A stretch of 64,000 nt of DNA. Origin: Halictus rubicundus. Its lineage: Eukaryota > Arthropoda > Insecta > Hymenoptera > Halictidae. Below, piece by piece: positions 1-11,713 of the stretch. Under the pieces are notes generated by a model that was not told the DNA's origin, did no database searches, and saw nothing but the letters and a program-made list of their open reading frames with translations. The stretch spans positions 997,116-1,061,115 of the forward strand of contig NC_135164.1 of assembly GCF_050948215.1 (NCBI RefSeq), written 5' to 3'. The translations under genes were made by a program, and so were the position numbers. Positions within the stretch are counted from its first letter, which is position 1, and every line of letters begins with the position of its first letter.

Positions 1-12
1 CTCTCTCTCTCG
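1..12. repeat. Tail of a (CT)n microsatellite
   Basis: The window opens inside a CT dinucleotide run; its full length lies to the left of the window. Confidence 0.7.
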
Positions 13-674
13 TTTCCCGAATTTCACCAGTCATTAGTTATTTAGCACATATTTTTGGTGTTTGAGCTTAGTAATGACAGATAATGATGTTTATCCGTTA
101 TCAATTCATGTTTGAAAAATTTACAAGATTATCATTTTCATAACCTAAAAAGTTGTAATAGCACTTCTATAAAATTGTTTAAACCTTTGAACAGAAACAC
201 GTCATTTCTGCACATTATATTTTATCATTTCTAAAAAGTATCAATATATCACAAAAAACTAAGAAATGTTCAAAATTAACTGGTAAAACGTTTCTTTTTT
301 CTAATATCATTTTTTTTTACTTTTTACCCTAAAATTACGATTATCCGAAAAAGTTAAGTACATAAAATAAATATTCCAAAAATAAACTGTATTTTCTAAA
401 TTCTAATGTTTATGTCCAATGGTATTGGAAAACACAATTGTGTAATACTTGAAAATATATTGGTTAACAATATGAATGTTTAAAAATAATTCATTTGGAT
501 TGGGAAGGCAATGATCTAAAAGGACTTAATAATACGTTAAACAAAAATAGTTTGATGTTCTACTGCATTTGAAAGAGTTAATTGAATGGTGTTTACGTAC
601 ATATCGCAATAGATTCAAACGTAATGATATCGCCAACGTATTATTTAAAGAAAGTAACTTGATGTTTAATTATA
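13..674. other. AT-rich non-coding stretch
   Basis: Very AT-rich with many homopolymer runs and no open frame that resembles a protein. Nothing further is seen. Confidence 0.6.
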
Positions 675-817
675 CAGGATAACTTCTATTATCCGAACCG
701 ATGATGTCTGAAATCTCTATTATCTCAACAACCTTCAAAGGGTGTAGCCGGATAAGGAGGTCAAAACTCCCAGGTGTGTTTGTTTAGTTCGGATAATCGA
801 GGCTTCTAATGTATCCG
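675..817. repeat. Small inverted-repeat element carrying a family A end
   Basis: An 11-bp inverted pair, ATTATCCGAAC at about 688..698 and its complement at 787..797, encloses about 90 bp. Inside, 736..770 matches the outer terminus of repeat family A (AAAGGGTGTAGCCGGATAAG). The left side begins TACAGGATAAC next to a TA. It may be a small miniature element that captured, or was hit by, a family A end. Boundaries are approximate. Confidence 0.35.
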
Positions 818-1866
818 AAAACACAATTGCACACGCTTCGAAATTTCTTGGAAAAATCGGTTTATAATTATTATCTGTAAATATGAGTGACAGCGCTCGT
901 AATCAAAGAAAGTCGGAGGAAACATGTAGTTAATTTCTGTTGGGAAAACGGAAACTCCATGGGAATCTTTCGCACATCCAACTTGCGAAATAGTCGAATT
1001 ATTGTATTCTCAAACAATAAGGTAACGGAACTTCGTGATCCGAAACCTATAGTTTCAATTGCAATCAATTTTCTTCTAGAAGAAGCAACGTCAGTCCACT
1101 TCAACCGTGTTATTTTATTCTGTTTCTCTGGGTAATTGAACTTTCGTATTTTGCGAGCGTGACGCAAAAAATTATGCAGACGAGGTTTCATTTTCAACGT
1201 CGGCCACGCTTTTTTCATTCGTTTGTTTCATGAAAACCGGAAACTTTCTATGTGCCAGTTGGAAATTCAACCTTCTGCGGACGTCGAACACTTTCTTGCC
1301 GCTTCTTATTTCAATAACTCTTCGTTTCTCCTTTCTGAATAACTGTCAAAATTGAACAGTAAAGATTTTTTGTTTGTCAGATTTTTTTTGTTTCGCGAAA
1401 ATGTATACAACAAAAAAGAAAGCCTTAAATAGCAATGCACGCGATAACTGCAACAATTTCCACAAACTGAAATCTTATTTTAAAGCAGCAACGAATATTT
1501 CACATATATCTGAAAACTACAAAAGGGGATAGAAAATGTATAGTTTAATTATACATAAAGTAATGTATTTTGATACTCAAACATTTTGTTAGTTTTATTA
1601 CTTATAATTTCAATATTATGCATCAGACTGCTAAGATTATGATTGCATTACGAATTCTATGACACAAGTGAGTAGATGAAATACCAAACAGTACATTATA
1701 GATCATATTATTTATTTATTAAGCTTGCATTAACTACAAGGTCATTAGCAACCACATTTTGTTTACATAATATTTACAAAGTTTATAAGAGTTTTACATA
1801 AGTTATAAGAACTAGATAGTGCCAACATATTGGTTTAATACAAACATCTACCTATACTTTATGATT
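818..1866. other. Non-coding stretch, nothing recognised
   Basis: Short open frames of 82 and 115 codons overlap on opposite strands near 871..1218, but neither shows a domain or compositional sign of coding. The rest is AT-rich. Confidence 0.5.
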
Positions 1867-1867
1867 A

Positions 1868-2061
1868 GACTGCGGTTTTTATGCATTTATTAAAAATATG
1901 AGTAGATGCAATTAAAACAGAATGAGAAGATTAAAACAATTTAAATTCATCGATATACGATTTTTAGCCTATCGAAGTTATTAAAGAAAGTTTTTCTATT
2001 TGGTTCCAGATCCTAGCAACTGATGTAGACAAATTTTTATTTTGCATAAAGATCTGCAGTC
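1868..2061. mobile_element. Family H miniature inverted-repeat element, copy 1
   Basis: A 194-bp element flanked by TA on both sides (1866..1867 and 2062..2063). The left end is GACTGCGG followed by TTTTTATGCATTTA; the right end is TTTTGCATAAAGATC followed by TGCAGTC. The ends are imperfect inverted repeats. Other copies lie near 8512, 43418, 49996 and, as a fragment, 40654. TA flanks and short termini fit a non-autonomous Tc1/mariner-type element. No coding sequence. Confidence 0.65.
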
Positions 2062-2063
2062 TA

Positions 2064-2777
2064 CTTATGATAACATCTATTCCTTTCCAGTCAAATAGCA
2101 TATACAAACGGATACGAGGTGATTTCTTGCGAAAAAAATAAGAACCAAATTTTCGCATTCAAGGCGTAGTTTTTTCAAGGCGTATCGTGTTTGCAAACAA
2201 TGTTTACGCGGCATTTAAACGCTTCACCGATTTCATTGAGAAGGAAGTTTTTAAATAAAAGTACTATTAAATTTTATTTATACACACATTCTTTTTTTTA
2301 TATCTCAAAAATCTGAAAATTTCATAAACGTACATTTGCAGTCTAGTGACACAAAAATTGTATTATGCGCTCATACTAGCGATTTTTTTGCAATATATTT
2401 AAGGAATTCATTTATAGAAATCGCATGGGACTGAAATTCACAATGAATTGTTTTTAAATAGCGTAAAGCCGACCGGTTATATCGAGCGTGTTGAGTTGTG
2501 AACACACGGGGCGTACCTATACATGTACAGCAAGTAATCGTTTCATCATGAGACCATCCTACCATTATTTACATAGCAAGTAATTGTAACTTGAATTTCC
2601 TGCGGCATTAGGTAACATGATAATTTCATTTATACCCACACTTATTATTCGAATAACGCTTTTACAAGGGTTTAGGAAATTGCCCAACGAAGTTCATTCC
2701 ATATATTATTCTCGTATTTAATGTTGCGAAGCGAATATGTTAGAAACAAAGTTTTACGAACAAAGAAGTATTTTGAA
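2064..2777. other. Non-coding stretch, nothing recognised
   Basis: AT-rich DNA between a family H and a family A element; no supported gene. Confidence 0.5.
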
Positions 2778-2779
2778 TA

Positions 2780-3715
2780 AAGAGTGTAGCCGGATAAGGA
2801 GGTTAAAAGTGCCCCCAAACCAAATTCAATAATAATCAACTTTTTATTAATGATTTTTATCGTAGAAAATTTGAGAATAACTGTTATTTTTGGCCCCTGA
2901 TTTTCAACCCTGTATGTCAACATGGGGGGTAGTAATGGGGTAACAAAGAAAATCAGATTTTTCCGTAATTTCTCTGATCCTTTTCAATTGAAAATTCTGA
3001 AAAAATCAGGCATATTTTAACTATTAGAATGCACGTTTATTAATTTTTTCAGAATTATTAGCTTCGAAACCGAATTTTAAAAGAAAAAATATTTTGAAAT
3101 GCCGTTTTTTTGTAGAAGTTATGAGATACTAAGTTTATATTTTTACAGTTTTAGCACCTCGTTGTATTTGTTAATGTATAATTTTTTCAGATTTTTCAAA
3201 CAGAGGGCACATAGTTAAAATAATATGCATGTATTTCCATTCAAGAGTTCTTATCCCTCTGCTGCATTAGTCTTCGTCGCTGTCATCATTGATTACGGTT
3301 TTTGACTTCTTTAACTATGTGCCTCCACTTTGAAAAATCTGAAAAATTATATGTTAACAACCATAACGAGATGCTAAAACTGTAAAAATATAAACTTAGT
3401 ATCTCATAACTTTTACAAGAAATCGGCATCTCAAAAATTCGGTTTATTTTTTAAAATTCAGCTTCCAAGCTAATAATTCTCAAAAAATTCATAGATGTGC
3501 ATTCTAACAACTAAAACATGCCTGATTTTTTTAAGAATTTTCAATCGAAGAGGGTAAGAGAAATTACGGAAAAACCTGATTTTCTTTGTCACCCCATTAC
3601 TACCTTCCATGTCGACATATAGGGTTGAAAATTGACACAAAGTATTTTCTTTGGATAATCTGTCGAATGGCCTATTGCAAATTCTATCCGGCAATTCTTA
3701 TCCGACTACACCCTT
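2780..3715. mobile_element. Family A long-inverted-repeat element, copy 2
   Basis: A 936-bp foldback. The left end AAGAGTGTAGCCGGATAAGG is answered at the right end by CTTATCCGACTACACCCTT, and the similarity continues inward for close to 400 bp on each arm. A TA flanks both ends (2778..2779, 3716..3717), as in Tc1/mariner-type insertions. The central roughly 130 bp are unpaired and have no coding potential. Related copies: 10157..11711 (longest), 33850..34252, 40970..41405, 44093..44238, and a terminus at 736. Confidence 0.8.
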
Positions 3716-3717
3716 TA

Positions 3718-6700
3718 AGTGGCTCATGGAACGTTATTTAAACAGCGTTATCAATAATTCTGGTCAGTAGTTAAAGATTCTTTCACATAATTTCCATCCT
3801 TAACATTCTAAAGTGCAAATGACACTAATTGTTAATATTTTTCGTTGAAAATGCATCATGCTCATGGTTCTCTAAACCATGCAAAGCACATAATGTGTGG
3901 AGCGACATATCATGTTCGGCATCTTTGCATTCTTTTCTTCATGCCTATCGCCTCACTTTGAGTTTGCATAGTGCAAATTAGTGTTCAAAATGGTTTATGT
4001 AAGTCGACCATTCACTTTCCCGAAAAAAATAAGTAGCTTCTTGCATTCTTCCGCGATTTTATCTAACCTTGCAGTTGGTAAATTGTTCTCAATATAGCTA
4101 CAAAAATGTGTAACGGTAGAATAACGGGTATAATACCAAATAGTTTTATACTAAAGCTAGAAACATTGCATGAACTTAATCTATTTACTGAGTTATCCAA
4201 CAAATTTATTCCTTCAATACAAAACAAAAATTGTGTGCATCAATGGTAAATCACAGGGACCAAGTAAACAGTTCTTTCTTTCTTTAATAATTTTAGTAGG
4301 TTAAACACTGATATCGCAAAATTCTCTGAACCTTTATATTATTTTAAATTGGACCTATCCATTTCCTACCCATTCATAAATGACAACGAAAGTAATATAA
4401 AGTAGTCTAGTATTAACATAAATCAACATAATTATGAAAATAATTGATACAACCTACAGCAAATAAAAATGAGATATGGACAGTAGCAATAGATAAATTC
4501 TAGATAAAATCAATAAGAGTAAAAAATTTTGGTGAAAAATGCGTTAGTTTGATGATAGAAAACATTGCTTACAACGCAGGAAATAATTACTATAACTATC
4601 ACGGATTCTCTTATTATTATTCTGAATTTAGTACACTCAGAGTAAGGCATATGGTTCGCGGAAGACAACAGCCGTTTCTAATACTCCTCCTCCATTTTAA
4701 GTGGCTACTACAGGCATCTACACGAACAAAAAGACGAAGTCCCGTACAGTTCCTTTTACCGATAGTGAGTCACCTGGCTCGTCTTTTCCTTGATCGGCAA
4801 TTGGATTCACTAATAAACATTGTACAGCGACTTACACCTTTGTTCATACAGTTTTCAAATAAAAATGAAGTATGAAATTATTGTATTGATATTTATTTAA
4901 CTTGGCTTTATTATTCTGACAAGGGAACATCGGGAACTGATACACTCCGATTTTGATGGAACTTTGCATAAATACCTATCAAACCTATCTAAGAAGATAG
5001 CTGTAATTCGTTCGTACCCGTTTTTCACTTTGACGGAGATAACAACCCGTAATAAATGAGTGTCGTGCATTGAAGATTTTCTTGTACGGTTTATCGTTCT
5101 TCTGAAGCTAATGCTTTATAGAAGATATTTTATATAACATCCTATTGATATTGTGCAAGTCCTTCATAATTGCGTTCGTAATTCGAAGTGTGCATGCATC
5201 TTGTTGAAACGTGAAAAAGATGTCCTTGCGTTGAAAAATATTTAAAGTGTATATTTTTACTATTAAAATTAGAACCGAGTATAAAGTAGGTAGATACATA
5301 TGAAGTTTTTCTTTTTAGTACAGTGATAGTATTATGTACACAAGTAAATGTTTTAAACAAATACAATATTAATAAAGATAATATTTTACTATTATGTATT
5401 ATAAATGGCTTTCGCTGCACGCAGCGAAAAATTATTGAATAAGTATATGTTGACAATCGTAATGAGAGTAGTTAAATAAAATAACATTGATTAAATCTAA
5501 TAATGATTTAACATAGGAATTCCGAATTAATGAGAAATGAGATTATCGTATAAATTGGACAATACTTAAATTTCATCCAATATATTAGCTAAATTTATTA
5601 ATAGCGCACTTTATACGAAAGTTTAAGACTCTTCTAAAAAAACAACGGTGACGATTAGCTTACTAAAAACCTATGAAAAGCTTCAGATTCCCTCTACATA
5701 CACTCATATGAATATTAATATGTAAACAGAAATCACCATAATCGGGAATAGCGTAGCGAATGAACCATTCCAGAGTTCAAAGCAATAACGCATAATGTCG
5801 ATGGATCTATGACTCAGAGTATGCTGATGAGGATATGTTCGAAAAGTATGCCGTTAGGCATACTGTCGGCGAAATGTTTTGAATCACATATTTTTATTAC
5901 AATTTTATCACAATTTATTAATTAACTCCTGCACTAACAAAAAAGTAAACCAACAAAAATATGTTCGTTGATATACTTTTTCACGTAATATTGAAACACT
6001 GCTTAATGTATTATAAAAAATTACATAAAGGAAAGGAGGATAGTTTATCAACCCGTTTTGTGTCACTTGATATTTTGCAAACAGTGGAACATTTTGTTTC
6101 TTTCAAATATGCAACGCGTTGGATGGTCGGTTCATTTTAAATGTTAGGTCTCTATGAAAAACAAAACAAAGTCGACGTACATTATTTGCGCCTTTTTTTA
6201 CACCAACTTAACTAGGAAATTAAATTTATGGTTAGGGAATGTTCAGTTGATCGAAATTCGAAAGTGATCATTAAGCAGCGGATGTTGATGAAAATTAAAC
6301 TTCTACAGAAACTGGAATGAAATATAGGTTTCTGTTCTCATTGGAATAAAAATAAAATAGTATGGTATCAAAATTTTATAATAAAAAATAAATTAAATTT
6401 TATAGTACTGAAAAATTGTATATTTATAATTTGATGTTTTTGCATTTTTAACATTTTTATAAGCAATAGACCCATCAAAATCCCATAATAAAAGACACAT
6501 AAAGATCTACCGATTCTAAAATTGTGTCTGCGATCGTAGGCGAACTTTCGAGATTATCTTGGTAGATCCGAGTCTCAATCCGAGTTAGGAGATTTTAATT
6601 TTTTATAACTCCTTGTATTTTATCGTATTACATTTTATTCTTCTTCTTCCCTAACAATTATGTCTTTTCATGATAGTTACGTAAAATCAATGTTACACAA

Positions 6701-8511
6701 TCTTTTTAGTCCTAAAACGAGTCTTTATATTTCTTCACGCCTTCCACTATTTTCAATATTTTACCAGTTTATTTATCTTTTATCTGGATTTCCTTTTGTT
6801 ATGAAATTCTTTTTGGTATACATTCTTCTTAATTTCTTAATTTCTTACTTTCATGTAATTTAAATAAATACTTTGCCATAGCCCTCGCAAATACATATTG
6901 ATATTTGAATCGCTGTATATTTTTTAAAGGTGACATTTGCTTATTTTTTATTTTAAATCCTTTTATTTTGTTTTCGTTACTCGTATTATGAAATTTCACT
7001 TAAAACACGCCTTCCACTATTTTAAGTAGAATCCACGTACGTAATCTACTGTTACAGTTTACTTATTGTTGCTTTGCACATATTTTTGATCGCGCCAAGT
7101 TTACTGTCCATATGTACGTTTGTTTATTACATTTTTTTGAGTGCAGGGTGAAGAAACGTTTCCAAACATTTCACAAAACGTTCCAACTTAATCTTTAGAC
7201 ATTTTAGTTCTCCATTTTTCTGTGTACGTGATCCTTAAAGCAACTATGCAATTTATAACTTGTACAATTTTTCACTAAACATTTCAATGAAATTTTATAT
7301 TTCCTTGCAGACAAAAGTTTAAGCATATTATCTTAAACATTGTGGGATTACAATTGATTGATTTTGTGATTATCTCGTTTTCTGAAGACTCGATGACATC
7401 CTATAAGACAATAATTAAAGAATGGGTGTCTGTCCAAAATCAGAAATTTCATAGGCAAGTTTAGAGAAACTAGAATTGAATAGAGTTTTACTTCCCTGAT
7501 TAATGACTTCAATAAAATGGAAATAAAATAAATAGTATTATATCTATAATAAATCTTAGTCTTTTAAAGAATCTCAAAGATTTGTGTAAACCGCAAATGC
7601 TAATCACAGCTCAGCACAAAATATTACGAGACGATAGAAGAACTCTCTCGAAAAATTGTTTCATTCCTCGCCTCATTATTTCATAAATAATCAACAACAA
7701 GAATCTCGTATAGGTGGCGATAATACGTCGTGCTGATTATAAAGATAAATCACAGTGCTCCTGGTGTATTGATGCACGCATAAAACTGGGCAGCACCAAA
7801 TAAAGACAAGTTTCGCCATTTCAACGTTGCATTGATCCATTTAACAATTAATTTCAGAAATTTCTGGTTGTTTGATCAGAAATTTGATATCGCACTATAA
7901 ATGCTAGAATTTTACCGTTACTCGTTCGCGTTTCAGGCAATTTCTTTCAGGACGATGAATAGTAAACGTCTGAAAAATAATTTCTATCCTGAATGCGTTT
8001 ATGAGTTGGAATTTTCTCACAAAAAATCAAGGGGAGGAGGTAGCTGGATCGGCGAGGCAGAGGTTGTTACGGGTGCCGCATTAATTAGTTAATTAATTGG
8101 AAAGGGTAAATGCTTGTGACAGAGACTGTACTTGCACGTATTTGTAATGACCTCGATGTGGATGGACGACTGTAAGGTGAGAGGCCTCGAGGAGATAGTA
8201 GGCCATCCGAGGCTGCCTTTATGCTGCTCGATCTGCCAGACAAAAGTAAACAGGCGCCCAGGCACTGTTGCCAGGCACTCGAAACGAAAGGACTATTACA
8301 CCTACATGCACACACTGCCGATGAAAACTTTCCAAAAATAAAATTTAATAAGGAACCGGCAATGTCTGCGAATCTCGTTGTTGTTTTGGGACCGTGTCTC
8401 TGTCGAACTTCATGCGAATTCGCAGTTTCAAAGACAAACACAAAGCAATTGAAAATGAAATAGAACTCTCTTTCGTTCCTGGACGAAAAGATAGCACGTG
8501 TGTAATCACTA
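3718..8511. other. AT-rich stretch with one GC-balanced island
   Basis: Mostly AT-rich non-coding sequence. A 108-codon open frame at 4549..4875 shows no recognisable domain. Bases about 8030..8460 are clearly richer in GC, with overlapping short frames on both strands; this could be conserved regulatory DNA, an untranslated exon, or an unrecognised repeat. No splice-linked coding frame could be built. Confidence 0.45.
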
Positions 8512-8677
8512 GACAGCGGATTTTATGCATTCATAACAAAAACGAGTAGGTGTAATTATCTCTGTTGTATTATTTTCAGCCTATTAAACATATTAGGAAT
8601 GAAAATAAATTTCTATTTCACTCCACTTTGTTGCAATTCGCGTAGAAAATTTTTATTTTGCATAAAGATCCCCTGTC
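8512..8677. mobile_element. Family H miniature element, copy 2
   Basis: TA-flanked (8510..8511 and 8678..8679). It starts GACAGCGGATTTTATGCATT and ends TTTTGCATAAAGATC plus CCCTGTC, matching the other family H copies at both ends. The interior has diverged. No open frame. Confidence 0.6.
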
Positions 8678-8926
8678 TAGTAATCAGCTAATTGTAAGAT
8701 GTACTTTTTAGCTGTGATTGTATTGACATTTGCATTCGAAATACATGCTTTTAAGCGTATCGTAAACATGAGGCGTCTCTTCTGTAATCGCCCATAAGAA
8801 GGATGATTATAAATTTGTGAGGTACATTGTATAGTATCTTCATTGAACACTAAATAAATTTCGACTCATTTTGAAGCTATAACCCTCTAGTTTCATAATC
8901 CGTTGTTTATTTTATTCTATGCAATA

Positions 8927-9564
8927 TAGTGTTTTCTCGATATATGTTCACAACACGGGTCTAGCCAGGGACATATATAGGCCAGGAAATACTATTCTTT
9001 GATCCACGCTGAACGTAGAAAAGGACAGCGGAGCTCTAGAGGCCTCGGTCGCCGAGGAGTGTAACATAAAACAGGTCGAGTGTATCGGTGAGAACTAATC
9101 TAATAACAAAATATCTGTATTTTTCATTATCTTTTTATGGGACCTTCATGAGCATATTCGTGGGATTTTTCTAATGAAAGTGATACCAAATATGATATAA
9201 TTCCGATGATATTTACTTGTGTAACAAACGATGAAAGTTACTTCTCATTACAATTATATTAACGGAAAATTAGTGTAAATATGATCCGAATGATATCGTG
9301 TTTGGTATCATTTTAATCAGACAATTTTCTCAAATATATTCGTGAAAGTTTCATAAAAAAATAATGAAACATAAAGAAGTTTCGTTATTGGATTAGTAGT
9401 AGTCTCCTGGTCTCACACCGATATACCAGACACACATTATGTTACACTTCTCAGCGACCGAGGCCTCTAAAGCTTCTTGGCCCCTTACAGAGTATACCCC
9501 GTGGCAGTGAGGATAGTTCTGGGACTTTTATCGGCTAGATATTTGGGATATATATCGAGAGAAG
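8927..9564. mobile_element. Family B palindromic element, copy 1
   Basis: A foldback of about 640 bp. The left arm has TTTTCTCGATATATG and GGGTCTAGCC; the right arm carries GGCTAGATATTTGG and ATATATCGAGAGAAG as diverged complements. The GC-rich motif CTCGGTCGCCGAGGAGTGTAAC (8+ matching bases) near 9045 is answered by its complement near 9455. Almost the whole length pairs with itself. TA lies outside both ends. Copies 2 and 3 are at 47797..48383 and 35496..35652. Non-autonomous; no transposase seen. Confidence 0.65.
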
Positions 9565-9641
9565 TATTTGTATTTCGTTAGAGCCGAAAATACTCGTGAC
9601 TCGGGGCGTGCCCTTCTCACATTCCTTTTCAGCTACCAATA

Positions 9642-9957
9642 CAGTTTTCTTTTGATATAAGACGACGATGCTCTTTTCGTAACAGAAGAATTTCTATACT
9701 CTCTTCTTCTTTAGAAGTTGTTCGCTCGACACCGCTTAATGCGAGAACGAAAAGGTATACCATATTCTATCCTTTTTCAACGAAAGATATCACTGTTCGG
9801 CTGACCACTTTACAGTCTGCCGCTACCTCTCACCTCTTGCTTATTCTTCGTGTTCTCTTTCGGCCCACTCGAGGACAAAGTCAAGTCGCATAGGAACTCT
9901 TATTCGAAATAGAACGAAAGCCGTCCCGAGCCATTGTCTTATATCGAATGAAAACTG
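9642..9957. mobile_element. Family C miniature element
   Basis: A 316-bp TA-flanked element with terminal inverted repeats of about 22 bp, CAGTTTTCTTTTGATATAAG on the left against CTTATATCGAATGAAAACTG on the right. CAGT-type termini and TA flanks are typical of Tc1/mariner relatives. The interior is GC-balanced and non-coding. A right-end fragment recurs at 36637..36686. Just downstream, at 9986, a family D-like terminus (CAGTGTCGCCAGATC) is present without its partner. Confidence 0.65.
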
Positions 9958-10904
9958 TACTGACACGACTCGGTCTCGGCCAGTGTCGCCAGATCAGGGG
10001 AATTGATTCGAATTGAATACGTTTATAATCGACGTTTATAAACAGCCAACCTCATGTGTCGTGTATACATAAAAGAAATTTGAAAAACAGACGAACACTT
10101 TTGCATACATCTAATATTCACGACTGTGATCGAATATTTTGTGCCAGTCAGATTCAAAGAGTGTAGCTGGATAAGGAGGTAAAAAATTCGGCCAAACCAA
10201 ATTGAATTTGCAATAGGTCATTCGATAGCTTATCCAAAGAAAATACTTTGTGCCAATTTTCAACCCTATATGTCGACAGGGGGATAGTAATGGAGTGACA
10301 AAGAAAATCAGGTTTTTCCGTAATCTCTCTTATCCTCTTCGATTGAAAATTCTAAATAAATACAGGAACATTTTAGCTATTAGAATGCATGTCTATTAAT
10401 TTTTTCAGGATTTGTTGCTTCGAAACCGAATTTTAAAAAATAAAAAAAATTTTGAAATGCCGATTTCTTGTAGAAGTTATGGCATACAATGTTTATATTT
10501 TTACAGTTTTACGGTTGTTAACATATAATTTTTTCAGTTTTTTCAAAGTTGGGTCACATAGCAAAAACTGTCAAAAATCGCTATTCTTTACCTTTTCCAT
10601 GTCCGTACATTTACCATGTTCATATGATTCGTATAATTAATTTCTTACATGGACATTATATAAAATTCTAAATAATGTGCATGTATTTGCATGGAAGAGT
10701 TCTTATCTCGTTGCTTCATAAGTTTTGAATAGCTTACGGGGAGCATTTCTTCAGCAGGAGAGAATTTCTGCCGGCCTAACCATTTGTGAAAGATATCGTA
10801 TATAAGTAATAAATCATCGCAACACCCAATGGTGCGATTACCATTTGCACAGTTATAGTAATAACATTTGATTCCACCACCGCCTATTGTATCAGATGTA
10901 AGTA

Positions 10905-11266
10905 AAGAATGTCCCAAAATTCACGCAAGAAGTAATTTAGATAGAAAGAAGTAATTTTGGCGTTTTTTTGGGGTTTTCTGAAGTCTAAGATTTATGCCAA
11001 CAAGCCCATGACCACCCACGCCTTGAAGGAGGAAATTGAGCGCTGTATCAACGAAATTCAGCCACATTTATGCCAAACGGCCATGGAAAATTCCACTAAA
11101 AGAGTACGTATGTGCCAGCAAAGCCGCGGAGGCTATTTACTCGATATGCTATCCATACATAGTCCTATACTTACACTTTATGAATCAATAAAAAATTTAC
11201 AATTTTTAATTATTAACCTGTGTTTTCTATCAAAATTACTTCTTGCGGGAATTTTGGGACACCATT
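10905..11266. mobile_element. Inner Tc1/mariner-like deletion derivative
   Basis: A 362-bp element inside the family A copy, flanked by TA (10903..10904 and 11267..11268). The left end has TGTCCCAAAATTCACGCAAG followed by AAGTAATTT; the right end is its complement, AAATTACTTCTTGCGGG then AATTTTGGGACA, with inverted repeats of about 45 bp. It keeps only the 3' coding end of its transposase, so it cannot move by itself. Confidence 0.75.
10957..11160 (+). pseudogene. Transposase C-terminal fragment (Tc1/mariner-like)
   Basis: The frame encodes FFWGFLKSKIYANKP followed by a conserved helix containing EEIERCINEIQPHLC and ending QQSRGGYL. This is the characteristic tail of insect Tc1/mariner-superfamily transposases, downstream of the third catalytic acidic residue; functional members normally read WGFLKSKVY...GGHL. 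Only about 60 of roughly 350 residues remain: the helix-turn-helix and catalytic DDE/D region are absent, and the usual stop after GGHL-x-D is lost so the frame runs into non-coding DNA. It lies inside the 362-bp element whose inverted repeats flank it directly. Inferred to be a non-functional relic. Confidence 0.75.
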
Positions 11267-11713
11267 TATATTCTATGTGTATATTCTATAGTTTTTTAAA
11301 CTATGTGCCCCACTTTGAAGAATTTGAAAAACTTATATGTTAACAACCGTAACGAGATGCTAAAAATGTAAAAATATATACTTAATATCTCATAACTTCT
11401 ACAAGAAATTGGCATTTCAAAATTTTTTTGTCTTTTAAAATTCGGTTTCGAAGCTAAAAATTCTGAAAAATTCATAGACGTACATTCTAATAGCTAAATG
11501 TGCCTAATTTTTTCAGAATTCTCAATTGAAGGGGACAAGAGAAATTACGGAAAAACCTGATTTTTTTGTTACCCTATTACCACCCCCCATGTCGACATAT
11601 AGGATTGAAAATTGGCACAAAGTATTTTCTTTGGATATGCTGTCGAATGGTCAGTTGCAAATTCAATTTGGTTTGGGGGCACTTTTGATCTCCATCTCCA
11701 GCTGCACCCTTTA

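Larger units (their letters stand above)
10157..11711. mobile_element. Family A long-inverted-repeat element, copy 3 (with inner insertion)
   Basis: The longest family A copy, 1,555 bp. The left terminus AAGAGTGTAGCTGGATAAGG pairs with the right terminus CCAGCTGCACCCTT; arms of about 400 bp (10157..10560 and 11290..11711) are inverted copies with shared landmarks such as ATGTCGACA and GAAATTACGGAAAAACCTGA. The centre holds a segment of unknown origin (10560..10904) and a second, smaller DNA element (10905..11266) that carries a transposase tail, so two elements are nested here. TA follows the right end. Confidence 0.75.

Noticed and set aside
4549..4875. 108-codon frame as a gene
   Set aside because: No domain, no promoter or splice context, composition like neighbouring non-coding DNA.
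8085..8530. Overlapping frames of 60 to 118 codons as exons
   Set aside because: Competing frames on both strands, no recognised domain, no splice-compatible partner exon.
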